Assembly (NCBI GenBank): GCA_905160935.1 | Contig: CAJHZI010000005.1 | Coordinates: 177,501-241,500 of the forward strand | Length of the DNA: 64,000 bases | From: Enchytraeus crypticus | Lineage: Eukaryota; Annelida; Clitellata; Enchytraeida; Enchytraeidae | Reading direction: 5' to 3' | Made by a program: the position numbers and the translations under genes | Notes under the pieces: model-generated | What the model was told of the DNA's origin: nothing | What the model saw: the letters and a program-made list of their open reading frames with translations, nothing else | Databases searched by the model: none | Shown: in pieces, positions 46,601 through 56,377 of the stretch | Layout of the letters: each line of letters starts with the position of its first letter | Position numbering within the stretch: the stretch's first letter is position 1

Positions 46601-48734
46601 CTGTGAAGACTGCACTGGGTATGATACATTCATTTGATTCAAGATTTGTTGCATCGTTAGGGCTTCTAGCTTCAGCAGAAGATGTATGAGATAGAGCACC
46701 TACATCGGCAGTATTATTTTCAAATTCTATGGCAGGTAGCGGAAAATCCACAGGTTTAGCTCGGTTCGTAATATCATCCTTCTCAGAAATCGTCAAACCA
46801 GATCTTGAATGACTATCTTTCTCATCACTTATATCAGACGAAATGTCTTCAATGCCGCAACTACCTGATATACATTTGTCATAGGTTCCTTTGGTTAAAA
46901 TTTGTGTTGCATGACATCGCACACTATCACAGTTTTCACTAGAAGTTGATTCTGATTTTGAATTAGAATATTTTCTCGAGGCAGGGTCCAAAATTAAAGC
47001 AGAACAATTTTTTCTTCGGGCTCCATTAGATACCTCACGTGCTTCTACATTTTTAATTTGCTTACTGCAACATTCTGAAGCATCTGATCTCAGATTATCT
47101 GTTAATATGCGCCGATGGAAGATCTCGTCACAATCTGGCATTAAACCACTGATTTCTACATTCTCATTGCAGTCCATTCTATCTTGATATGTGTGAATGC
47201 AATTTAGTTTCAAGTTATTGCCTAGCATAATGCATTGTTTGCAGCTATCAGTCATGATTTGAAATGTTTCTTTAGACTTGTTCAATTCACAATCTCTACT
47301 ACCTGAATTAATTTTTTGTGTACAACTAATTGTATCAGAGTTTTGGATTAACACATCAAGGTTAGAAGGGTCTCTTCTACAAGCCATACTTGCAGCCATT
47401 TCAGCCAACAATTCAAGTCCATCTATATTTTTTAAAGTATTAGGACAGTTTTTCATTTCCTCACCACTCTTGCATAAATTTGAATCAGTCATCTTATAGG
47501 TCTCTGCATTATTATTGCAACTAGCATCACGCGCTAATTGAACAGAGGAAATAGTTTCAGCATCAGCAGCAGCATCAAAGTTGATCCTGTTTGAAGAAAT
47601 TTCCGTGCCTTCACTGCTCGCATCAAAGGCCGGATCATTACTTGAGAAGCTACTACTAGTGTCCTTATTGTCATTAAGCTCTGAATTATCAATTTCGCAT
47701 GAAAGCTTCTCACTAGAAACATCAATAAATGTTTTTAACTTAGGTAGACAATCAATCAGTGAATCTAACTCTCTGAAGTTGTCTGCTGTGTTTGAGAAAC
47801 GAACATGCCGTCGGCTAATCTCATGTCGAGTAAGGTCAGAAAACTGCATCTCACAAATCTCACAGTAATGAAAGTTTTCCTTCTTCTTTTTCACAACCTC
47901 TGCAACAGGTTTAGTATCTTGCGAGCCATCATTCCGAGACTTTGCAACGGTTGCTTTAACAGCATGTTGCTCAAATGGTCCATGTAGGGCATTTACGATG
48001 AAATGAAGTTTGGGAGAATGTGTTAATGATAAATGAAGAGGTCTGTATTTACAAGAATCATCTTCTATTTTTATACATTTACCCGCCAGATTCTGAACCT
48101 TTCTCTGAAGACATGTTGGAGCATAGATTTTGACAGGATTCCGTTGTAACCACCTTAAAGCCACCTCAACATCTACAACAGGTATGTTCCAACACTGAGC
48201 AAACTGTACGGGGTCATTTGGAGAAGCTGCTGGCTGATTGGCTAAATTGAATGAAGCTGAACGCATTAGCAATGCCTTACCTCGAGAGAGAATAGGAGAT
48301 GGAGAAGGTTTTGAAACTGAAGAACATGCTAACCTCTCGTCACATCTATCGCTAATAACACAAGTAATATCTCGAGATAAAAATCTTTCTATAGCCCCAC
48401 CCTGTGATGTGATATCTTCCTCTAGCCTCTCACGTCCAGAAAATGGTTTCACATCAAGAAAGAATTTCTCATTTTTACATTTGAAGCTAATCACGCTTCT
48501 TGAAATTTTATCAAGATCAGACTTGATAGCCATCTCTGGAACTTTAGATAAACTCTTTACAGAGTCAACCCCGATACGATCATTTCCAGCTCTATGATCT
48601 TTGATACAAGTTGAGTGTGGACGTTTAACACCAGAATTTATCTGCAATGTATTAGTGGTTTTCATTAGATCCATTCTATCAATGTATACACTCTGTTGCT
48701 GACATATACTTCCAAACTCTATATATATACACAT
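40665..48734 (-). CDS. DBF4: Giant DBF4/Chiffon-like regulatory subunit of CDC7 kinase
   Basis: One uninterrupted frame encodes up to 2689 aa (human DBF4 674, Drosophila Chiffon about 1700). An in-frame TAG lies upstream and an acceptor (TGTTTTTCAG) ends at 48853, so translation starts at 48734 or at a nearby Met (21 or 24). Motif N (BRCT-like) is about 91-200, with FFLDVKPFSG, GGAIERFLSRDITCVISD and NPVKIYAP. Motif M is about 218-258 (YRPLHLSLTHSP). The motif C zinc finger has C291, C294, H304 and H310. These bind and activate CDC7, which phosphorylates MCM2-7 to fire origins. The remaining roughly 2350 residues are Ser/Thr/Asn/Ala-rich and likely disordered, with a Ser-Thr-Ala tandem repeat near 2205-2300. 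A basic segment and an aromatic end (MMYHWKC, KGLNLKF) close the protein. In Chiffon the C-terminal part separately binds Gcn5; whether this one does is unknown. Confidence 0.9.
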   Translation of the reverse strand: MCIYIEFGSICQQQSVYIDRMDLMKTTNTLQINSGVKRPHSTCIKDHRAGNDRIGVDSVKSLSKVPEMAIKSDLDKISRSVISFKCKNEKFFLDVKPFSGRERLEEDITSQGGAIERFLSRDITCVISDRCDERLACSSVSKPSPSPILSRGKALLMRSASFNLANQPAASPNDPVQFAQCWNIPVVDVEVALRWLQRNPVKIYAPTCLQRKVQNLAGKCIKIEDDSCKYRPLHLSLTHSPKLHFIVNALHGPFEQHAVKATVAKSRNDGSQDTKPVAEVVKKKKENFHYCEICEMQFSDLTRHEISRRHVRFSNTADNFRELDSLIDCLPKLKTFIDVSSEKLSCEIDNSELNDNKDTSSSFSSNDPAFDASSEGTEISSNRINFDAAADAETISSVQLARDASCNNNAETYKMTDSNLCKSGEEMKNCPNTLKNIDGLELLAEMAASMACRRDPSNLDVLIQNSDTISCTQKINSGSRDCELNKSKETFQIMTDSCKQCIMLGNNLKLNCIHTYQDRMDCNENVEISGLMPDCDEIFHRRILTDNLRSDASECCSKQIKNVEAREVSNGARRKNCSALILDPASRKYSNSKSESTSSENCDSVRCHATQILTKGTYDKCISGSCGIEDISSDISDEKDSHSRSGLTISEKDDITNRAKPVDFPLPAIEFENNTADVGALSHTSSAEARSPNDATNLESNECIIPSAVFTAAKATIEVAEALERVLIHGTPVEPVTLAGTSDSTEPFPETNCRTFATVNVECSTFAKVSAAEAGDNEAQIAAAETATAVAVGFMTSSAAASTTATFTTDLVGLNDRADSLLDWCQHKDSICENDEGSDLGESSLIVFDSSSQDSSNWCTEARQACNDFVDNLDGKMFMGVDHNTVKDCSRPDQNFETGIGGNSGQAINENFVQMCASSGAVMEYNGFDHTLQNTSHFINTTSVTEENIRLCEFKCNEGLLNASQTGDKVSPAFDLVSPFNPYCGNVTNGYPDTDLTAGVLNHFTPSYDELVDAKESCNTLMRSAADKSTDEVVSSDHHTLITTESKTSDSPRAMPTANEKCLPSFDNNFASNIDTQILTNTPLSSKNKCEVFSTTPLSSYNKLISEQNLTATPQSVRNTTAVVAPSPYRCVYEPISEASSYCNVTPSSFRPWENSPSFRCRSAGRVTCARKLVESNPVVDAAELTTGVHALPVVDSSNENQSDQNGHLTCHDMQTALEESKITYIPEATANGTDGSIINCHGIYKGTPNDSLASGSIDNSIQILMLQNQQFTTFCNFEDWATKNCLTMNVDNRTVAHSFEKIEEQSNIVLPNHESLNLNFTNLQGEVGRVHDIATNFTLSPELICFEEQQSNSGVDILPGTLENIICNENMTTPVKDNQIFSASVNINSSRESRKFTRTNLLQRFPGSEASSDFQELNNRVIIELNTSINSVENEELKSSCITDDKIPNLGLIKQASDSNLNFSNVPVTSSDLFLTTLINTSVVSPCASDTSSTATAEISSINSNSSEVPTSLSGGRCNLANKLIDPMDAVNSLSSVSASVSVSAETLNEDVPSYSTSLSTSHCCNSLTNLDFANTLTNATYLNTKRTTEYVDEAKLKSEIDVSVCNDNTADRKTIVSENTFGNNVCNSFYEPVVSISEDGIIDPTNILNMLRDLNGTSTENYNWHSASHSNVAYNISDKFADCNPVDFDNNYICAKNMISTSTRCERVSVTTPTGSINMPECIDNNSAVATTSNISASAAAACFTVAADITSTENLNFKNSTLAADTLLAEVVCSYSAKKCDIDNSIDAVVATAIAKCDSGFCFVDRDFTKDAVAIDEVALAAEIPLAPVDSEVTGAPAILSKADIAASEADHFRTSDAVDEVPTVSFMYEIDEINHTDNTVTNTELENAQAPTKLLANSRASESNHRTASPTYPPLCHDEQSLGNSQLHSLIGSPLVNSHSSIFPHYLSSVDSIYQLPAVESFPLSPLFETSEFPVTQCNLGFSSLSKLDGNHLDESLNRLSALSSTALHFNVPNSVSMETSSRESSNEKYFTYVLKADESLLDISYSNHVNTATKTRSDLKEHPETLLVNIESSVKAHSTNIDSIGYPSRDFTKKNLPDDKNTCHSLVNGYNGTESDLKLGEATKTKAIIKTYAGAQNGLISSTLSATVQDSNLCVPSDPTCYTISESYEGAFRNMESAVYTNTAMSTSGHKSSTTSACTPFQASSSVFISSVSTSSSASFSNASTSSSASTSSNASTSSGVLTSSNASTSSNGSTSSSASTSSNASTSSGVFTSCSASTSSSASTSSREFTSSSALSSSCADSNFHANNCNLPRASEPLLSSKMEPAGDRSSDGVALRGHCLEDKVEQVSPGLSSIVGEAMTSVTGWHCSTEESGAVNRSSLDLLELVSAPVVSGEDWRRYLNDAGQYANVESAENGDRTLDTGAVARRSKVEEAESCGYLRHTPVKTKPGVKSRRSRNKFCDSKSNPKAVQSDACSKAKKRLSSGSDIDVVSVTEQWCDISNNVEPQRSKQLRLDCRGDSITSHSTDQRISDKGLLENHSSDAAVSLTYDSRYRNKTAVSRAIYEEAQRVGGSTAEGGVTSAAAVRAYSQSKCEISLSSVRSKKSKTVFKSRRNDNSSLTASDKIRQIATVAAASRKVDQISERKLEKDAIAQVEFVPPMMYHWKCTMSQKGLNLKFTKQGLL
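41835..42115 (-). repeat. In-frame minisatellite in DBF4 coding sequence
   Basis: Units of 18 nt and multiples, such as GTGGAGGCACTGGAGGAG on the plus strand, encode repeated ASTSSN/ASTSSG peptides in DBF4 (residues about 2205-2300). The other minus frame reads Pro-rich, and the plus strand reads Glu-Val-rich over the same bases. Those are shadows of the repeat. Confidence 0.9.
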
Positions 48735-48904
48735 AACTTTCGAAAGTAGACTAAATGCATATATATTTCTAGTCTACGAAACTTTTGAAATATTCCAATT
48801 TCACACTATTGCTTGCTGGCTGGGAAATTCACACAAATAAATTCTTTAAAATCTGAAAAACACAAATAGCAAAGAGTTAAATACATGTACATCGTACATA
48901 CATA

Positions 48905-49115
48905 CACACTTACATACGTATCACTCTCTCAGTGCACTGCTTACTGGCAGGTCCATGATACATAGCGCCTCCACTCTTCTCTGTCTTCCACTTTCCTCTT
49001 CGTATCCACATATGAGTGGGTCTTTAAATCATCTAACATACCTAATCTCAGCCTGCCCCTGCCTCTTTTTCTTCCATTCTACCTTCTATGACCTCTATTA
49101 ATAGACCTTTCCACC
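48905..49115 (-). repeat. LINE C-terminal remnant
   Basis: Inverse of the block at 13005-13165: TGCACTGCTTACTGGCAGG, CATATGAGTGGGTCTTTAAA and CTCAGCCTGCCCCTGCCTC, which on the minus strand encode the RGRGRPR and DDLKTH end. Confidence 0.65.
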
Positions 49116-49135
49116 TTAGAATGAACTTCTGACGT

Positions 49136-49192
49136 GATCTATCAAGTTATCTTTGATAACTTTATAGATAATCTTTGATAACTTGATAGATC
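49136..49192. repeat. Inverted repeat, 16-bp perfect arms
   Basis: GATCTATCAAGTTATC at 49136-49151 is complementary to GATAACTTGATAGATC at 49177-49192. The spacer holds a further TTTGATAACTTTATAG repeat. It may be a fold-back fragment. Confidence 0.85.
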
Positions 49193-50212
49193 ATATCATT
49201 TTCGTTATAATCGAAAAATCGTTATTAGATCACGATTGCACACAAGGCATTGCGTCATGAGACAATAACAACACTTTATAGCAGTAAGAGTATCGGCTTC
49301 TGCTAGATAGAAAATTATTAACGATCTTCATCGTTTGAACTTATAATTAATACATGTTGGAAATTGATGTAAATATGAACTAAATGCGGAGTAGACATAC
49401 CAACTATACTTCAGTTAATGAGATAATCTTAATGAGTCAATTTAATAACTTCTAATTAATAACTTGCCTTACCTATGATAGATAAGGCACTAGCCTTAAC
49501 TACCTATCCCATATCTTCATTCAAATATGTAGTGAATATGTGTACAACAGGAGTACAAATTATTTAGAATTTCAATGCTATACCCAGAACTGCAGACCTT
49601 ATTGAAAACCTAACTACAATGATGCAATCTGAAATGCAAAGAATTTGTACACTATTACTTAATCTGACAGTATACAAATTAAGAAAATCTTGCTTTCATA
49701 TCCTATTGTTAAATTGCGCTCATTGACAAATTTAACATTAAGCAAAATTGTCTCAGCTAAACAGAATATCATCTGCGAGTAGCTGACTCCAACAACACAA
49801 CTATGACTCTTCGAATCCAGAGCGTTATTCTCTGGTATATTGAGATTGAATAATTATAGCAATCGTATAGATTACGTTTGGCAATCCATTGACTGCAAAA
49901 TTAAATTAAATTAAATTCCCCAATAAAGAATTTGGGGTTTAAATTTGTTAAATATACATGTTATTTAATAATGGAATCTGAATACTATGTTTTTAATATG
50001 CAATAAAGCTCATTAACCCTTGAGTTAATTTATACTACCTTTTAATTAAACGCGAAACTAATAAGTATTACAAATGGCAATGTTCTTTACGATTCTTATT
50101 TTTAATCTGGAACAAAATAAAATTTCGTTTGTTTATAAAACCCTCGCTGCCATACCATAATCACAGCCTACAATCCTACTGTTTCCTAAATGAAAAGCAA
50201 GTAATAATAGTA

Positions 50213-50470
50213 AAAGTAAAAAAGTAAACAAGCATTATAGTGAAATGATCAACTGTGCTGATGTCTATCACTTTTAATACCACATGTTTAAACCGATAGA
50301 CAATGTAGACCATTTTCTGTATAACCAGTCCAGTGAATGTCCGAGATTTTACTCTCAGATCAGCGCGGCCGGGATTCCAACCCACGAGGGTTCAATTCAC
50401 CCCAGGCTCTGTCATTTAAAACTTCATGACGTTATCTCCACCTCTAACCATTACGATATTGGGACATTCA
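50213..50470 (-). repeat. tRNA-derived SINE, family 1, copy D
   Basis: In minus orientation, box A region CGTAATGGTTAGAGGTGG, box B-like GTGGGTTGGAATCCCGG, and the full 3' body ending CACTATAATGCTTG and a TTTTTACTTTTAC tail. It is the most complete family 1 copy. Confidence 0.8.
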
Positions 50471-50689
50471 ACTCAACTATTTATGTAGTTACTTAACTGT
50501 TATTTAAATGCAGACATTTATTTGCTAATATAAAGGCAGCAAATTAACAAATTATATATTCTGAAATCTTAAATAAATATATATTTAGAAAATTGCATGA
50601 AATAACCATGCAATTTCGAAATTTTTTAACAGATTTCGATTAATGTACATATATTACTCTTGTAAGAATAATTTTATTCTAGAATGACT

Positions 50690-50775
50690 ACGCACGTGCA
50701 TAAGCAGCACAACTCACGCAGTGTGTGCGTAAAGTGGCAGCAATGGCGGCTTTCCACCGCCATCTCGTCTAGTCC
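50690..50775. promoter_or_regulatory. Candidate promoter between DBF4 and the Ldh2-family gene
   Basis: In an otherwise AT-rich spacer this patch holds a CACGTG E-box near 50695 and an inverted pair of YY1-like GCCGCCAT/ATGGCGG motifs (about 50742-50763). Such motifs mark housekeeping promoters in animals. Direction and target gene are not determined. Confidence 0.35.
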
Positions 50776-51751
50776 CCTCTAAAAGGGTCGTGTTAACACG
50801 ATTTTTAAAATTAATTTCAACTATTCGTAACTAACGGCGCTCTAATTAAAGTATATTGTATAAAATTGCATAACATAACAATTTGTGAGTTACTGTCGTC
50901 TACGACAAAATCGTTTATTATTAAGACTAAGCCAGGAGCAAAAACATCAATAGGCAAAAACCAAAGATATGGCCCATACGGTGAAAATTCCAAGATCCAT
51001 AAAATAAACCCAAAGATATAACGTTACTTTATTTAGTTTATGCATTATATTTAGCATTTAGATTTAAAAGTAGTTAATTAAAGTATTTTGTTAGCATAAA
51101 AAGAAGCTTGGTTTATTAGTTCAATATTGTAAATATAAATTACAGGTTTATATTTTGAAATTGTTAAGCTTAACTTGCTATCACTCCTGCGATCTTGAAG
51201 CCCACAACTTGATCCTTGGATGAGGAAACGTACTTTATAGCTTTTGTATTACCTTCATTGTATAATTATTAGTTAGAAATTAATAGAAAGATATTCATGG
51301 CATGCAGCATGCACGTAAGCATTACAAAATTTCCATCCATGTATTGCGACCAGCGGTTTAATTTTAAAAACACAAAACAATCGTTTTCAATGTGTTTCTT
51401 TCTTATTAGAAGATAGGAAATGGAGAAATGCTTTGCAGGTTATGTAATAATCAGCTTCTACGGAAAAATACCAATATATATGTAAATTTAAGGAACATTT
51501 TATAATTCTTCTGTATTTATCATTGTGTTCAATGCATTGTTTATCAACAAACGACTGTCAGCTGTCGCATCCTTTAACGTAATGACTTTTATGCCCAATT
51601 GTTGTTGTCCTCATGACAGTAGGAGTACGTCGTTGGCCTGGGAATGACTGGTAAACAAACCTCTTATCAGCTGATCAACAGAAAGTTAACTAACGAAAAA
51701 TCGTTTAAAGTTAGGATTTAATTAGAGAAAGCCATTGACTAATCCTTTATT

Positions 51752-54700
51752 ATGTCACTCAAAATCGCCAGCGGTGCAGCCGGTCGAGCTCTTCTGCGCA
51801 ATGTAGGCAGCACATCGACGCTTTCAACCACTCAACGGCGATATCTAGGTGAAGACCTTAACGTCCCAGGTGTCCTAATCGCTCAACCTGAGGTTAGTTC
51901 TGCATTAGTCTTTATAAAACTTTTAGTTTGTTTTGGTGGCTGTTTCATATATTATAATTTGAAGTAAATTAGCAAATTAATATTGAAACAATGCATTTGC
52001 AATAGTGTTCCTTTTGCCTCCTATATAGTGCCTTCATCGATCGATTTTGAGCGCAAACTTCCTTTTCTTGCGCCTAAACCTCCTTTTTTTATTCCTCCTA
52101 CTTTGGACTGATTTTCTGGATTTTGGAATATGCACCATTTATGGACCTTCATTTTGCTAGCTGGCTTGATTTTGGCTCAATAGTGCTCGATATTGTCATT
52201 GATGACTGTAGCACTCTAATTATTATTATTATTGCCATTATTATTATTATTATATAGTGCCTCGATCGATTTGTCCCTGGCCTAGACTATCTGTGGACTG
52301 GCTTACTGGATTTAGGAATTTGCACTGTTTTGAACCTTAGTTTTGCTCAATGGCTTGGATTTGCCTCAATAGTGCTTGATGTTGTCATCATGGACGACAG
52401 TAGCACTCTAATTGTTATGTTATGGAATAATCAAATTATTTAATTTCTTTCTCTTAATTTAAAAGGACATTTGCTCTGGGTTATACGTATAAGTCATAGC
52501 TCTTTAAAATGCTTAGTCCGTATGAATTCAAATTTTTAATGTTACTGATTAGTTAGAAACTGCATGTGCATTTTGCATTTTGGAAAGGAGTGCTTTTTAC
52601 AATCATTCTTTTTGAATTTCAGTCATCAAACTTTTGAAATCTGCACTTCAAATTAATACCTGTTTAGTGTTGGGTAATTAACTGTGGCCACAGCAGCACT
52701 TGCTGTATAAATTTTAGTCTCCATTGTTTGTTTTAGTTGAGATCATTGATGGAGAGATGCATGAGAGCTGTTGTTTGTTTTAGTTGAGATCATTGATGAA
52801 GAGATGCATAAGAACTATTGCTTGTTTTAGGTGAGATTATTCATGGAGAGATGCATAAGAACTATTGCTTGTTTTAGGTGAGATTATTCATGGAGAGATG
52901 CATGAGAACTGTTGTTCGTTTTAGTTGAGATCATTGATGGAGAGATGCATGAGAACTGTTGTTTGTTTTAGTTGAGATCATTGATGAAGAGATGAATGAG
53001 AACTGTTGTTTGTTTTAGGTGAGATTATTCATGGAGAGATGCATAAGAGCTGTTGTTTGTTTTAGTTGAGATCATTGATGGAGAGATGCATGAGAACTGT
53101 TGTTTGTTTTAGTTGAGATCATTGATGGAGAGATGCTTGAGAGCTGTTGTTTGTTTTAGTTGAGATCATTGATGGAGAGATGTATGATAACTGTTGTTGT
53201 TTTAGGTGAGATCATTCATGGAGAGATGCATAAGAACTGTTGTTTGTTTTAGGTGAGATTATTCATGGAGAGATGCATGAGAGCCGTTGGCACAAAACCT
53301 GCTCACAGTTCTTCGCTGTCTGATGTGGTAGGTAGAGATTTTAAAATTTTTCTCAAGCTATGATATTTTTATCAAGTCTGTCACGTTACAAATGTTGAAA
53401 ATAAATAGCTATAATATCTATTATGTCTGAATTCAGATTTGTAAATGGGGATTGGAACAATTATTAGCTCCTATAAATATTATACAGTTTGTGGTTTTAA
53501 TTGTTTAACAATTTAATTTTTTGGGTTCTTATGTGAAATAAGATAATGAATGATAAGCTATACAATTTTTGTTTTTAATTGTTTTTAGTTGTCTCTTTCC
53601 TATTTATGACTTTCTATGAATATTATCTTGTAGGTCCTTAAGTTAAGGCTGTCTTTTGAGTTAGCTTTATTTATTTCTGTACTAGTCAAATGCATTTATT
53701 TTGGTAGGACTTGTTCTTCAGTGATAATTAATTTCAGTAATAATTAATTTTTATGTAATGTTAACAGCTATTTGCATCGGAAATAATTAATTTTAATGTA
53801 ATGTTAACAGCTATTTGCAGCGGACTACAGAGGTCACTTCAGTCATGGTCTCAACAGACTTGGTATGTAATATGTAAATATTATCTTTACTCTGAGGAAG
53901 TTTCTATTTTCTTGTCTATAACGTAATGGTGATTAGCAGTCAGCAGCATTTGTTGTCTGCTGTAGTCGCCTGATTATACTTTTATCCGAGCAGCTATGAG
54001 TGAGATTAAAATCTGGCAGCCAAAAACTTGAAGTTGGCAGTAGATCTTTTATATTAACTGAAAATAATTTTTAAAAATTAGATAAACTTCTGTTTGTTGT
54101 AATAGTTGTAGTGAAGTTCTACCGTTTTGTAAGTATTTCTAGAGTTATTTAAAGAACATTGACTATATATACATATAGAAGATAAATCTTTTACATGTAC
54201 TATATTATTGTTGTATTTTGTATGGTATATTTCTATTTGGCTATATTATGATATGTGTATTATACTGTCGTGCTATATATGCATTGTTGTGCTGTAATTT
54301 ACTCGTTATATTATGCGTGCAATGTTATGTGCGCTTATACAGAGATGTATGTGAAAGACATAGAGGCGGGTATTACTCGTAGCGACACGGAACCATGCAT
54401 TGTCAAGGAAACGGTTGCCATGGCGCACGTGGATGGTTCCAACGTTCTCGGCCCAGTAGTGGGCAACTTCTCCATGGATCTAGCCATCAAGAAGGCCAAG
54501 CAGGCTGGCATTGGTCTGGTGGCAGCAAAAGGTTTTGACATATTCATCTCTATTTGTTGGGTTCGACAAAATGTCTGCTCTAAGGCATATATTTCTATAT
54601 ACAGTGGGCTCTGCTCACTGTGGAAAACTTTGTCAATCAAGATCATTGATCATATTAAAATGGGCCATTTTCTAATTTTTAAAAGCACTGGCTTGATGCA

Positions 54701-56346
54701 TTTCTCACTGACCTGTATTATTACTATTATTATTATAATTTTTTACCACGGTGTAAAGAACCTGGGATATGATAAAAACGATTCGAGCAATACGTGCTGA
54801 ATCGCCGCCCGGCTACTCGAGGTCATCAATCAGCTTAAAAGAATTGTTGAAGCAGACTGCATTAAATCTTTGCAAAGTCATGGAAAGCCTTTGACAAAGA
54901 AAAGATGTCTCTCGCTTATCGCCGGTTTGCTCTGCAATAAGTCTGCCTATGCCATTAATAAACTCAACTCCTTCGGGATTCATCGGGCCCATGGTTTCAA
55001 TGGCCACCGGAACAACTTCATATCCTAAGGACAGATCACGGTATTTATCCAACGTCCTAGAGGCGGCATGAACAGCAGCACCACCGGCTGTGACTGAAGT
55101 CGTATTCAGGTAGGAGTTTGCCATAGTGTCAATGACCGTGACGTCCCAAACGGCACATTTACCGTTGCACCAGGGCACTAAAGTCATGCCGTCCGGACGC
55201 TTGCCGTCTGATCTGGACAACCCACTTGGTTCCTTAGAGGAAGGGATGCTTGCTCTCGAAAGTGCTCGCCATATTATGTCATTTAAATTATGATGGCGAG
55301 ACATTCTACCTGAGCTTCGTTTGCAGGAGAGGCCGTGGAGACCTAAAGCGTCGACTTCATGACCGCAGGGGCACATGTGAGGCTCGCAAGTTTTCGCCCC
55401 TAACGGAAACTAACAGCTACACGAATTGCCTCACTGTCTAAAAAAGCCCACACGAAGCAACAGGGAGAGCGTGAAGCCAGTCACTGCTTTTTTTGGTTGA
55501 TACAGCTAGGAGTCATGCTCTGTCTACCGCACTGGACTGGGATTCTAACAGACTGTTATAAATCCGATCCACTATAGGACGGTCCCATGATTTCTGGCTA
55601 CTGACTGAGGTAGAAGGTGGAGCACGGGAGGTGAGGCTTTTGGACCAAACTGACAACGCAACGTCAATGGAACTATCGGCAGAAAGGGAGCACTTATGAA
55701 GGATGGCGTCTTGCAACTGCCTCGTTCCCATCGCTGATGCCAAGAAGGCTGAAGGCGCGATATGGGAAACAAGACGAATTCCAAGACCACCCATGCTCAC
55801 CGGTAGACTGGATTGCTGCCACTGCAAAACAGACAAATCTGCGTTGATAACGGTGCACAAGCATTGCCTAAGAGCCTCGTCGTAGTCTAAAAGCCGCGGA
55901 TTAGAGAAGCTCGGACTAGAGCGCAGAACGTGCATAAGTTTAGGTGCACTTAAAGAAAAGCGAAGGATTGTTAAAGCATCATGAGCGGCTAGCGACTTCA
56001 AGCGCGATACTGTACGTTTGAGATCCTCCAGGCGACTAGATTATTATTATTAGTATTATTATTACTCTTTTAATTTTTTAATTGCCCTTGGCTGTAAAGG
56101 GCCCTGGGCTAAAAAATAAGATAAAGAGACTTTATTTATTTAAAGTTAAAAAAGAAGCGATTAAAATAATAATTTCTCTACACTCTGGTAAGCCACATTA
56201 GCCAAAGTGCCACTGAAACAGATTGCATTGAATCGCTGAAGAGCAATAGACAGTCGCTGCCAAAGAAAAGCTTTTTTGCATTGATCACTTTTATTATTAT
56301 TGCTTTAATTTATTTATTTAATTTTTAAAATTTGTATTAATATTAA

Positions 56347-56377
<31 letters not shown>

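Larger units (their letters stand above)
48735..51751. other. Divergent DBF4/Ldh2-family upstream region
   Basis: Contains the DBF4 5' untranslated exon (48735-48852 by its acceptor), a LINE fragment at 48905-49115, a palindrome at 49136-49192, a SINE at 50213-50470, and a GC-richer promoter-like patch around 50690-50775. No other coding sequence seen. Confidence 0.5.

Noticed and set aside
54335-54646. Minus-strand 103-aa frame
   Set aside because: Antisense shadow of Ldh2-family exon 4, which has clear family motifs on the plus strand.
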